From NCBI GenBank assembly GCA_003402735.1, contig QQNE01000039.1, forward strand, positions 1 through 36,573: a stretch of 36,573 bases of DNA. Reading direction: 5' to 3'. Under the pieces are notes generated by a model. The model worked only from the letters and a program-made list of their open reading frames with translations. It had not been told where the DNA came from and did no database searches. The stretch is from Verrucomicrobiota bacterium (lineage in GTDB: Bacteria; Verrucomicrobiota; Verrucomicrobiia; Verrucomicrobiales; DEV007). Positions 16,007 through 23,915 of this stretch are shown in pieces. Made by a program: the position numbers and the translations under genes. Each line of letters begins with the position of its first letter. Positions within the stretch are counted from its first letter, which is position 1.

Positions 16007-16525
16007 TCAATATTTGGGGATAACCGGGACCCGGCGCGGCTCGAACCGCTGATCCGGATGGAAGAGAAAGCCTGGATGGCTGGAGATGAGTTCGTAGTCG
16101 CGGAGCACGAACTCGGGCAGAATCTGGTTGCTGTTCGGGTCATAAACGCGCTGACCCGAAAACTCGCCGTGAAGTTTGTATTCGTAATTGTGATCAAAAC
16201 CGAGCCGACCGCCGACCGGTCCGTCCTCGGCCAGGCGGTCCGGGGCCCGCTTGATTTTCTCCCCGAGCATCACGAGCTTGGCCTCGTCCCATTGCTGACC
16301 CGGCTTGCGGACGAATCCCCAGAAATTTGTTCCTTCCAGCCAGAACCGACGCCCGATGTAGTAATCCCCCGGGGGTTCCGCGGCGATTTTGGCGCGGCGG
16401 GCCAACAACTCGGCGTTGTTCGGGTTCAGCCGTTGCGAACCGTTGGGAGCGGAAACGGTGGAGCAACCGGCGGCGAACAACGCCGACAAGAGAAACAAGA
16501 CAAATTGGGAGATCCGGAGGGACAT
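16007..16525 (-). CDS. Putative lipoprotein of unknown function
   Basis: The ATG at 16525 gives a 172-residue protein with a typical lipoprotein signal: MSLRISQFVLFLLSALFAAGC, in which Cys21 would be lipidated (lipobox LFAAGC). The mature part is polar and has no repeat or catalytic motif that I recognise. It contains YYIGRRFWLEGTNFWGFVRK at about 54-73 and a Tyr/Asp/Pro-rich C-terminal half (NYEYKLHGEFSGQRVYDPNSNQ, then FVLRDYELISSHPGFLF), suggesting a small beta-rich domain. Longer upstream codons in frame read through the divergent promoter region and were not used. It is transcribed away from the CPBP protease gene and is followed by gluQ after 43 bp. Function unknown. Confidence 0.75.
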   Translation of the reverse strand: MSLRISQFVLFLLSALFAAGCSTVSAPNGSQRLNPNNAELLARRAKIAAEPPGDYYIGRRFWLEGTNFWGFVRKPGQQWDEAKLVMLGEKIKRAPDRLAEDGPVGGRLGFDHNYEYKLHGEFSGQRVYDPNSNQILPEFVLRDYELISSHPGFLFHPDQRFEPRRVPVIPKY

Positions 16526-16729
16526 GGGAGGAGATTCGCGATGACGATGCCTGATGTTCAAGAAAATTCGCAAGGAAGACGCTGGTCCACCCTCGCCCAT
16601 GTCCCTCGAACAATCCGGGGTTTCCTGCAACTGATTCCAGAGCTTGAATTTTTCCCGATCTTCGGGGAAAGATGACGCTCCCCGAGGCGAATCATTTCCC
16701 GGGTCCTCACGTCGGTGCGGCTTCACAAC
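16526..16729. other. Divergent intergenic region between lipoprotein and CPBP genes
   Basis: This 204-bp gap is one of the longest non-coding stretches in the window. It holds one notable inverted repeat, TTTCCC at 16651-16656 and GGGAAA at 16665-16670, extended by GA/TC pairs inside with one bulged G. No T-run follows on either strand, and I could not place a convincing promoter for either gene. Confidence 0.5.
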
Positions 16730-17935
16730 ATGTTCTCAAGGCCGACCCGCCGTGGGCGGACGACGGCCGCATGGCTCATCGGAGCCGCTCTCCTGGCCAT
16801 GGGCACCGCGCTCGATCACGCCGCCTGGAAAGCGGCCTTTTCCCCCACAGACCAAGCCCTTTTCCTCCGCTATCTGGATCGGCTAGAGCAAGTCCACCAC
16901 GTCCTCACGGAACACCCCGAGACCCCATCCTGGTGGAGTTGGGTTCTCGGCTATGCCCGCCCCCAACAAGTCCTCGAGGAACGGGCTATGGCCTATCGCG
17001 GAGCCCGTGCCGCCGGATTTCTTCCCGAGGCAGCGGGCCAGTCGCCGGAGGATCGCTCGGTGGTGACCCACTCCCACCAGGGTCACCCCGGGTTCGACCG
17101 GCTTCTGCGGGCCGGCCTTCTCCATCTCTCGGTTCTGGCTCTCGCTCTGCCTTTCATCGGGTTTGCCTGGCGCTCTCTGCGGGCCGGACCTCCCCGCAAA
17201 TCCCCCGGGGTCTGGTCCCTATGGCTCCCGGGACCGATGATGGCCGCGGTCTTCTGGTCGCTGCTCCTCGCGACGTTGATGGCCGGCCTCTTCACCTCGC
17301 TCACGGAACGGCTGCCGCCCCCTCTGAAAACGGAGCCATGGTCCGCCACGTTCGAAACGCTCTCCTACCTCATCCTCCAGGGGTTGCCCGTGCTGTTGTG
17401 CGCGGCCCTTTTCCTGCCAAACCGACGTCATTTCACCCGGGTGCTGGGGCTGAGCCCCGGTCTGCTGCTGCGTCCCGGCACCTTGGCCCTCGGCCTCGGC
17501 TTGTTCGGCATCGATGCCCTGGCAAACCTCGCGCTCTACGAAATCGAAAAAATGAGCGGCCAAATCGACACCCGCGACTTCCTTCCCGCGACGCTGATCG
17601 ACGCCGGAGGCCCCCAGCTCCTCTCCCAGTTGGTCACCAGCGCCGCCATCGCCCCGCTCGGCGAGGAGATTCTGTTCCGCGGATTTCTCTTCAACGGCCT
17701 GCGGGCCCGGCTGGGCACCTGGGGTGCGGCCATCCTGTCCGGTCTGATTTTCGGTGGCTTGCACTACTATTCCTGGTTCGGGATGGCCTCGATCACCCTT
17801 TACGGGATCTTCGCCTGCTGGATCTTTGCGCGGACCGGTTCGCTCTGGCCCGCCATCCTGCTGCACGCCCTGTCCAACTTCATGATCACCCTCGGTTGTT
17901 GGTATGCCTACTCCGATTCCCCCTTTGCCCGATGA
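16730..17935 (+). CDS. CPBP-family intramembrane glutamic protease
   Basis: CPBP (CAAX/Rce1-related) proteins are polytopic membrane proteases or protease-like regulators. The C-terminal third has the three family motifs: GEEILFRGFLF (Glu312, Glu313, Arg317), the conserved His in GGLHYYSWF (His345) and LLHALSNF (His379, Asn383). Hydrophobic segments occur near residues 14-28, 130-145, 168-187, 212-230, 250-268 and within the C-terminal domain. The 110 residues after the first segment are polar and probably periplasmic; they are not part of the family core. The ATG at 16730 (401 residues) is preferred to a GTG five codons earlier. Its stop overlaps the next start as ATGA, so it is translationally coupled to the M20 peptidase gene. 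Substrate unknown. Confidence 0.86.
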   Translation: MFSRPTRRGRTTAAWLIGAALLAMGTALDHAAWKAAFSPTDQALFLRYLDRLEQVHHVLTEHPETPSWWSWVLGYARPQQVLEERAMAYRGARAAGFLPEAAGQSPEDRSVVTHSHQGHPGFDRLLRAGLLHLSVLALALPFIGFAWRSLRAGPPRKSPGVWSLWLPGPMMAAVFWSLLLATLMAGLFTSLTERLPPPLKTEPWSATFETLSYLILQGLPVLLCAALFLPNRRHFTRVLGLSPGLLLRPGTLALGLGLFGIDALANLALYEIEKMSGQIDTRDFLPATLIDAGGPQLLSQLVTSAAIAPLGEEILFRGFLFNGLRARLGTWGAAILSGLIFGGLHYYSWFGMASITLYGIFACWIFARTGSLWPAILLHALSNFMITLGCWYAYSDSPFAR

Positions 17936-19158
17936 ATCCTGACCCCCTGACGCAATCCCTGCTCGACTGGCTCGGCACTCGTCTTGAGCCGAACCTCGAC
18001 GCCCTGCGCCGTCTGGTGGAGCGGAACAGCTTCACCGCCAACGCGGCGGGGATCGACGAACAGGGCCGGATGACAGCCGATCTTTTTGCCGATCTCGGTT
18101 TCCGCGCGGAATTTGTGCCTTCGGAGCATCCCGGTTATGGCCATCACCTGTTCCTCTCCCGCCGCGGACGCATCCCCGGCCCGCCGCTGGTGCTGGTGAG
18201 CCATCTCGACACCGTGTATCCGCCGGAAGAGGAACAAGCCCAGAACTTCCGGTGGGAACCGGCTCCGAACGAGGGGCGGATTTACGGGCCCGGAACGGTG
18301 GATATCAAGGGCGGCACGACCCTCCTCCTGCTGACCCTGGAGGGGTTGCGCCAATTCGCCCCGGAAATTTTCCTGTCTCACTCGTGGCTCATCGCTCTCG
18401 ACGCTTCCGAAGAGACGCTCTCGCAAGATTTCGCCCAGCGCACTTCCGAGCGCTGCCCGCACGGTGCCCAAGCGGTTCTCGTTTTCGAAGGCGGCCCGGT
18501 GATCAACGATGCCTGGCAAATCGTGGATGCCCGCAAGGGCCGCGAACGGTTCCGGCTCTGCGCCCGGGGCCGTGCCGCCCACGCCGGGAGCGCTCACGCG
18601 GACGGGGTCAACGCCATTGTCTCCCTGGCTGAGGCGGTCCAAAAGGCCGCCCGGCTCACCGACCCCGCCTCCGAACTCACCGTCAATGTGGGCTGCATCC
18701 GCGGCGGAACGGTCGTCAACCGCGTCCCCCACGAAGCCGAGGCCGAGCTCGAGGTGAGGGCCTACGATCCCACCTTGCTCGACCGCACCGCGGCCGCACT
18801 CCGGGAGTTGGAGCGCGACTTGATCCCGCCCCACCAGGCTGAAATCCGCGTCTCCAGCTTGGGCCGTTCCCCGGCCTGGCCGGCAAGTCCCGCCAACGCC
18901 GCCCTCGCCGCCCACTGGACCGAGGCCGCCAAGAGCCTCCATCTGCAACTCGTGCCCGGCCCGCGCGGCGGCCTCAGCGATGCCAATTATCTCTGCCATC
19001 TCGGCCCCACGCTCGATGGCCTCGGCCCCTCCGGCGGCAACGCTCACTGTTCCGAGCGCTCCGCGGACCGCCTGAAACTCCCCGAGTATGTCGAGCCCGG
19101 CACGTTCATCCCGAAAGCCGCCATCAATATCCTCGCCCTCATCCGCTTCCTTGGCTAA
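17932..19158 (+). CDS. M20-family zinc metallopeptidase (carboxypeptidase G2-like)
   Basis: It probably cleaves a C-terminal amino acid, a dipeptide or an acyl-amino acid using two zinc ions in the cytoplasm; no signal peptide is seen. Ligands and catalytic residues of the family are in place: SHLDTVYPP (His91, Asp93), GPGTVDIKGG (bridging Asp124), DASEETL (general base Glu160 and ligand Glu161), FEGGP (Glu186) and GGNAHCSERS (His372). The dimerisation lid lies between, with GRAAHAGSAHADGVNA (His217). At 408 residues it is of normal length. The start was set at the ATG overlapping the CPBP stop codon (ATGA); the much longer open frame upstream is antisense-like filler over the CPBP gene. Exact specificity cannot be read from the sequence. 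Confidence 0.9.
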   Translation: MNPDPLTQSLLDWLGTRLEPNLDALRRLVERNSFTANAAGIDEQGRMTADLFADLGFRAEFVPSEHPGYGHHLFLSRRGRIPGPPLVLVSHLDTVYPPEEEQAQNFRWEPAPNEGRIYGPGTVDIKGGTTLLLLTLEGLRQFAPEIFLSHSWLIALDASEETLSQDFAQRTSERCPHGAQAVLVFEGGPVINDAWQIVDARKGRERFRLCARGRAAHAGSAHADGVNAIVSLAEAVQKAARLTDPASELTVNVGCIRGGTVVNRVPHEAEAELEVRAYDPTLLDRTAAALRELERDLIPPHQAEIRVSSLGRSPAWPASPANAALAAHWTEAAKSLHLQLVPGPRGGLSDANYLCHLGPTLDGLGPSGGNAHCSERSADRLKLPEYVEPGTFIPKAAINILALIRFLG

Positions 19159-19197
19159 GACACGAAAGATTGCATCCAGCCACCGCCGTGGTTACGA

Positions 19198-22100
19198 ATG
19201 TCCTCACGAATTGCCATGACCCTCGCCCGCCTCCTCGTCGCGTTCACCGCCGTGCTCAGCCTCGCGGCCGCCGCCGCCCCGAAAGCAAAGCCGTTCTACG
19301 AAAGCCCGGTCCTCACCAGCAAATCCAAGTCCCGCATCATCGAGGTCGATTCCGCCCTGCCGGAAACCCGCCAACTGTTTCTTGTCGTCGAAGATCTGGG
19401 CGGCGTCAGCTGCGATTGGGCAAACTGGATCGAACCGCAAATCCTCCTGCAAAACGGCTCTTCCATCGATCTCACCACGCTCCCCTGGAAAAGCGCCAAA
19501 GCCGGGTATGCGACGGTGCAAAACGGCAAGAGCTCCGGGGGCACGCCTCTCACGGTGGAAGGAAAAACCTTCGCCAAAGGGATCGGCACCCATGCCTATT
19601 CCATCATTCACTACGAATTGCCCGCGGGCGCGGCCCGCTTTCGAGGCCGAGTGGCGCTCGACGACGGCGGTCTCATGCGGGGCGGCCAATTGAGCGATGC
19701 GAAGATTCAGTTCGCCCTCTACGCCGAAACGCCCCCGAACCCCGCCGCTTACGATCCGGACGCCCCCAAAGTGGTCCCGACCGCTCTCTTCAAGGTGCCC
19801 GAGGGCTTGGAGATCACGGTCTGGGCCACTTCCCCCCTGTTCTCCAATCCGGTGAACATCGACTTCGATGCCTCCGGCCGTCTCTACGTCGCTGAGGGCG
19901 TCAACTACCGCGGCAAAGGCGGTCGCCGCCCCGAAGGTGACCGCATTGTGGTCCTGGAAGACACCGATGGCAATGGACAGGCTGACAAGAGCAACGTTTT
20001 TGTCCAGGAATCCGCTCTCGCCTCCCCTCTTGGAGTCGCCGTGCTCGACCAGAAGGTCATCGTTTCCCAGCCTCCCGATCTCCTGGTCTACACCGATCAG
20101 AACGGCGATCGCGTCTTTGATCCGGCCGTGGACAAACGGGAGGTCCTCCTCACCGGCTTCAACGGTCGTCAACACGACCACAGTCTGCACAGCCTGACCG
20201 CCGGTCCAGACGGCCAATGGTATTTCAACCAGGGCAACACCGGTGCCCAGTTCACCGACCGCTCGGGCAAGACCTTTTTCATGGGCAGCCCCTACATGCT
20301 CAGCGAGATCGCCGGCAAACGGAGCGATGATGGCCATGTCTGGATCGGCGGATTCACCGCCCGCATGAATCCCGACGGAACGAACGTCAAGATCCTCGGC
20401 CACAATTACCGCAACAGTTACGAGCAGGCCGTCACCTCCTTTGGCGACCTGTTCCAGAGCGACAACGACGATCCCCCGGCCTGCCGCGTCTCTGCCATTC
20501 TCGAGGGCGGCAATGCCGGCTTCGCTTCCGCCGACGGCCTGCGCTCCTGGGGAGCCGACAAACGGCCCGGCCAAGAGACCGCCGTGGCCGAGTGGCGCCA
20601 GGAGGACCCGGGCACCATGCCGGCCGGGGATGTCTACGGCGGCGGCTCGCCCACCGGGGTCGCCTTCTACGAAAACGGCGCCCTCCCCGATTCCATGAAC
20701 GGTCTGCTGCTCGCTTGCGAGGCCGGGAAAAATGTGGTCTTCGGTTATTCCCCCAAGCCCGACGGAGCCGGCTGGAAACTGGAGCGCTTCGATTTCCTCA
20801 CCTCCAACAAGGAACAGGAATGGGCAGGCTCGGATTTCCTCGGCGGCAAAGCCTCCGGCGAACTGAAGACCATGTTCCGACCCAGCGATGTCTGCGTCGG
20901 ACCAGACGGCGCCATCTACGTCGCGGATTGGTTCGATGCCCGCGTCGGCGGACATGGCACGCTCGACGACGGGTTGTCCGGGACGATCTACCGGATTGCG
21001 CCCAAGGGATTCAAATCGGTCGTCCCTCGATTGGACCTCGCCACCACGGAAGGACAGATCGCCGCCCTCCGGAGCCCGGCGGCAAATGTCCGCAACCTCG
21101 GCTTCACCCGCCTCAAGGCCCAGGGAGAAAAGGCGGTCCCCGCCGTCGCAGCCCTGCTGGACGATCCGAATCCTTATCTCGCCGCCCGCGCCATCTGGCT
21201 ACTGGCCCAACTCGGTGAAAGCGGGATCCCCAAAGTCAAAACGCTCCTCCAGTCATCCGACGCTTCCCGGCGCCTCGTCGCCTGCCGCGCCCTGCGCCTC
21301 GTCGATCCCAACGCCGTGGCGATGGCCGCGACCATGGCCTCGGACCCTTCCGCTGCGATTCGGCGCGAGGCCGCCATCATGCTCCGCGATGTTCCGGTGG
21401 AGCAGAGTCTGCCCATCCTGGTGCAAGTCGCCGAGGGATTCGACGGCCGGGATCGTGCCTACCTCGAAGCTTTCGGCCTCGGTTGCGAAGGCAAAGAAGC
21501 GGCGGTTTACGCGGCCTTGAACCAGAAACTGGGCGGGCCCGCCGCGACCTGGAGCGAGGCCTTTGCCTGGATCGCCTGGCGTCTTCATCCGGCCGCGGCC
21601 GTGGCGGATTTCAAAGCGCGCGCGCTCTCCCCCAGCCTCTCCACGGATCAACGGAAACTCATGCTCACCGCCCTGGCCTTCGTGCCCAGTCGGGAAGCGG
21701 CCGGCGCGATGATGGAACTGGCCAACACCGCCGCATTCCCCCTGAAAGACCTCGCCCAATGGTGGCTTTTCAACCGCAAGGGAAATGCGTGGCGCGGTTT
21801 CGATATCGATGCCGGCATGAAAGCCCTCGGTCTTTACGATCCCGCCAAGGTGAAACTCATCGCCTCCGAGTTTCCGCCCGAACCAGCCGGAGCCCAACCG
21901 CTCCCTCCCGGAGTGGAGATCGCCAAATTGACCGGTGACGCCTCCCGCGGCCAAGCGGCCATCGCCGTCTGTTACGCCTGTCACAAGATCGGATCCACCG
22001 GGGTCGAGTTCGGACCGGACCTCACCTCCTTCGGCCAACAACAGCCCGCGGAAGTCATCGCCAATGCCATCGCCCATCCCTCGGCAGACATCTCCCACGG

Positions 22101-22335
22101 CTTTGAGGGCAGCGAAGTCAAAACCAAGGACGGTCTGACCATCACCGGCATGGTCCTCTCCGGCGGAGACCCGCTCATCGTCAAATGCCTCGGCGGCACC
22201 ATCCAAACCGTGCCCCAGGAACGGATTGCCAGCGTGACCAAATTGAAGCGCTCCCTGATGTATTCCCCGGCGCTCCTCGGCCTCACCGCCCAATCCGTCG
22301 CGGACATCGTCGCCCATCTCAAAAAGCCGCTGTGA
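19198..22335 (+). CDS. Secreted NPCBM + PVC-type dehydrogenase propeller + HEAT + cytochrome c protein
   Basis: This 1045-residue exported protein has a signal peptide (1-27, ending AAAAA/P). Residues about 45-178 form an NPCBM-like carbohydrate-binding domain (LFLVVEDLGG, DWANWIEPQI, GKTFAKGIGTHAYS). Residues about 198-600 form the PVC-type dehydrogenase propeller (GLEITVWATSPLFSNPVNIDFD, RIVVLEDTDGNGQAD, PDGAIYVADWFDAR). HEAT-like repeats fill about 615-900. The C-terminal haem domain carries CYACH (Cys925, Cys928, His929). A GTGA overlap couples it to the PL14-like gene that follows, so glycan binding, glycan cleavage and a redox step are encoded together. The start could also be the ATG at 19216. 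It is a shorter cousin of the protein at 6063-10502, with a different N-terminal sugar-binding module. Confidence 0.9.
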   Translation: MSSRIAMTLARLLVAFTAVLSLAAAAAPKAKPFYESPVLTSKSKSRIIEVDSALPETRQLFLVVEDLGGVSCDWANWIEPQILLQNGSSIDLTTLPWKSAKAGYATVQNGKSSGGTPLTVEGKTFAKGIGTHAYSIIHYELPAGAARFRGRVALDDGGLMRGGQLSDAKIQFALYAETPPNPAAYDPDAPKVVPTALFKVPEGLEITVWATSPLFSNPVNIDFDASGRLYVAEGVNYRGKGGRRPEGDRIVVLEDTDGNGQADKSNVFVQESALASPLGVAVLDQKVIVSQPPDLLVYTDQNGDRVFDPAVDKREVLLTGFNGRQHDHSLHSLTAGPDGQWYFNQGNTGAQFTDRSGKTFFMGSPYMLSEIAGKRSDDGHVWIGGFTARMNPDGTNVKILGHNYRNSYEQAVTSFGDLFQSDNDDPPACRVSAILEGGNAGFASADGLRSWGADKRPGQETAVAEWRQEDPGTMPAGDVYGGGSPTGVAFYENGALPDSMNGLLLACEAGKNVVFGYSPKPDGAGWKLERFDFLTSNKEQEWAGSDFLGGKASGELKTMFRPSDVCVGPDGAIYVADWFDARVGGHGTLDDGLSGTIYRIAPKGFKSVVPRLDLATTEGQIAALRSPAANVRNLGFTRLKAQGEKAVPAVAALLDDPNPYLAARAIWLLAQLGESGIPKVKTLLQSSDASRRLVACRALRLVDPNAVAMAATMASDPSAAIRREAAIMLRDVPVEQSLPILVQVAEGFDGRDRAYLEAFGLGCEGKEAAVYAALNQKLGGPAATWSEAFAWIAWRLHPAAAVADFKARALSPSLSTDQRKLMLTALAFVPSREAAGAMMELANTAAFPLKDLAQWWLFNRKGNAWRGFDIDAGMKALGLYDPAKVKLIASEFPPEPAGAQPLPPGVEIAKLTGDASRGQAAIAVCYACHKIGSTGVEFGPDLTSFGQQQPAEVIANAIAHPSADISHGFEGSEVKTKDGLTITGMVLSGGDPLIVKCLGGTIQTVPQERIASVTKLKRSLMYSPALLGLTAQSVADIVAHLKKPL

Positions 22336-23138
22336 CGCCGCTCCGACTGGCCCTCACGCTGCTCGCGCTTGCCGGGAACGCCCTGGCCGCGGATTGGGTC
22401 CCGCTCGACTTCGGCCGGGACCCGGGGCCTTATCGCCCGAAAGCCTGGAAGGCCGGATGGCCAGGCTGTTCCTACGAGGACGGCGTGGCCGAAGGCCGCT
22501 TCAGCATTCTTCTGGCCGACGGCACCCCATGGCTCCGTGTCCTCTATCCGAAAGGCTCGGTCGGCCCGGAACAAGGCGGCGGGGGCTGGCGCTTTCCCCT
22601 CCCCGGCATCCGCGCGGACAACCCCGTCGCGGAATTGCAATACACCGTTCTCTTTGAGGAGGGATTCGACTTCGTCAAGGGCGGCAAACTTCCCGGTCTC
22701 TGCGGCGGCCCAAAAACCATCACCGGCGGGGATCCCGTCAACGGGAGCGAAGGTTGGTCCGCCCGCCTCATGTGGCGCAAAGACGGCAGCGGACAAGCCT
22801 ACGTCTATCACATGCATCAACCGGAAAAATATGGCGATGAATTCGATTTTCCCAAGGAGAAGGGCTTCCGCTTTCAACCCGGAATCCCTGCCACCATCCG
22901 CCTCCGCGTCGCCATGAACACCCCGGGGCGGCGCGACGGATCCCTCTCCGTCTGGGTCAACGGCGATCTCCTCGTCGACCGGAGCGACATGGAATGGCGC
23001 GCCATCCCTGAGATCGGCGTTGACAGCCTGCTCTTCAACACCTTCCACGGCGGAACCGGACCGCAGTGGGCTCCGGCCCGGGATTGCCACGCCCGCTTTG
23101 CGAACTTCCAGTGGAGGGTGGATCCCCGAGGCTCTTGA
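22332..23138 (+). CDS. Secreted polysaccharide lyase 14-like protein
   Basis: It is a probable exported alginate or glucuronan lyase of the jelly-roll type, or a glycan-binding relative. The GTG at 22332 overlaps the previous stop codon (GTGA) and starts a signal peptide (TPLRLALTLLALAGNALA), giving 268 residues. Family-like features are VAELQYTVLFEEGFDFVKGGKLPGLCGG at about 99-126, SARLMWRKDGSGQAYVYHM at about 143-161, then FRFQPGIPATIRLRVAMN, LSVWVNGDLLVDRSDMEWR and LLFNTFHGG. The Lys and Tyr in the last strands of the SARLMWR block are where catalytic residues lie in PL14-type lyases, but I cannot verify them without an alignment. Tight coupling to a dehydrogenase/cytochrome protein supports a role in polysaccharide use. 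Confidence 0.78.
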   Translation: MTPLRLALTLLALAGNALAADWVPLDFGRDPGPYRPKAWKAGWPGCSYEDGVAEGRFSILLADGTPWLRVLYPKGSVGPEQGGGGWRFPLPGIRADNPVAELQYTVLFEEGFDFVKGGKLPGLCGGPKTITGGDPVNGSEGWSARLMWRKDGSGQAYVYHMHQPEKYGDEFDFPKEKGFRFQPGIPATIRLRVAMNTPGRRDGSLSVWVNGDLLVDRSDMEWRAIPEIGVDSLLFNTFHGGTGPQWAPARDCHARFANFQWRVDPRGS

Positions 23139-23162
23139 CGAACCCGCCGCGGGCCCGGTTCA
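23139..23162. terminator. GC hairpin between convergent PL14-like and L,D-transpeptidase genes
   Basis: GAACC (23140-23144) and GGTTC (23157-23161) flank CCCGC/GCGGG. The structure overlaps the transpeptidase stop codon and fills the 21-bp convergent gap. No T-run is seen. Confidence 0.22.
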
Positions 23163-23915
23163 CCGGAAAATCGGCAGCCTCCAAGCAGCCTGGAAGCGGT
23201 CGTATTCGGATTTGGGCAGGATGACGTAGTGCGGGCTGGCGTCCTCACGCAGCCACTGAATCACCCGGATCAGGTTCGCCCGGGTCATCACCGTGCAGCC
23301 CGAGGAAGGTCGGTCTTCCCCGCGCCGGATGTGAAAGAAAATGGCGCTGCCATACCCGGGCACCGGAGGATCCGCGTTGTGCCGGATTTCCACGAGAAAC
23401 TCGTAGGCGGCATCGCCGAGGCGCATCCTCTGCGATTCAAACCAGGGCGGCACCCGACCCGGCTTGGCGATGTAATGCCGGTTGTAATACGGATTCTTGA
23501 GATCATCCACCCAGGCGTCCCATCGCCCGATCTGGCGATAGGGATACTTGCCGCCACCCGGCAACCCGGCCGCCTCACCGAAAATTTTGCCGACCTTGAA
23601 CACCCCGGCCGGGGTGCGCCGGTCCCCTTCCCGCTTCACCCGGCTGTCGGGCGCTTTCGCCGGCTCCACTCCCCTTCCCCAGGCAAGTCCGTTGCGCCCG
23701 AGCAACACCTCGATCGGCTCGCCCAACGCGGATGACCAACCCTCCGGGGTCCGGTTCATGGCCCAGAGCAGGGCCTTGTCACTCTCCCAATCCTTGGCGA
23801 TGGCCACCAAGAGCTGCTTCGCGTCCGGCGGCAACCCGCCCGCAGTCCATCCAGCCGACGGCAGAGCCAGGACAAAGACCGCCCACCATCCGGGGAAACA
23901 CGCTCGCAGATTCAT
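23160..23915 (-). CDS. Secreted L,D-transpeptidase (YkuD-type) catalytic domain protein
   Basis: YkuD enzymes form 3-3 crosslinks in peptidoglycan or attach proteins to it. The signature is present: HIRRGEDRPSSGCTVM with His195, Ser205, Gly206 and catalytic Cys207. A signal peptide covers about residues 1-25 (ending GWTAG). The preceding part has the usual features, EVLLGRNGLAWGRG, KREGDRRTPAGVFKVGKIFG and a Tyr/Asn-rich NPYYNRHY segment. It resembles the standalone exported YkuD proteins without a LysM or peptidoglycan-binding domain (251 residues). The start codon overlaps the stop codon of the FHA-adenylate cyclase gene (ATGA), so both are made from one mRNA. A carboxypeptidase role is possible. 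Confidence 0.88.
   Translation of the reverse strand: MNLRACFPGWWAVFVLALPSAGWTAGGLPPDAKQLLVAIAKDWESDKALLWAMNRTPEGWSSALGEPIEVLLGRNGLAWGRGVEPAKAPDSRVKREGDRRTPAGVFKVGKIFGEAAGLPGGGKYPYRQIGRWDAWVDDLKNPYYNRHYIAKPGRVPPWFESQRMRLGDAAYEFLVEIRHNADPPVPGYGSAIFFHIRRGEDRPSSGCTVMTRANLIRVIQWLREDASPHYVILPKSEYDRFQAAWRLPIFR

Noticed and set aside
15964..16197. N-terminal extension of the gluQ frame
   Set aside because: It overlaps the lipoprotein coding sequence by 190 bp, is Ser/Thr/Arg-rich without homology, and the enzyme fold begins right after the GTG at 15963.
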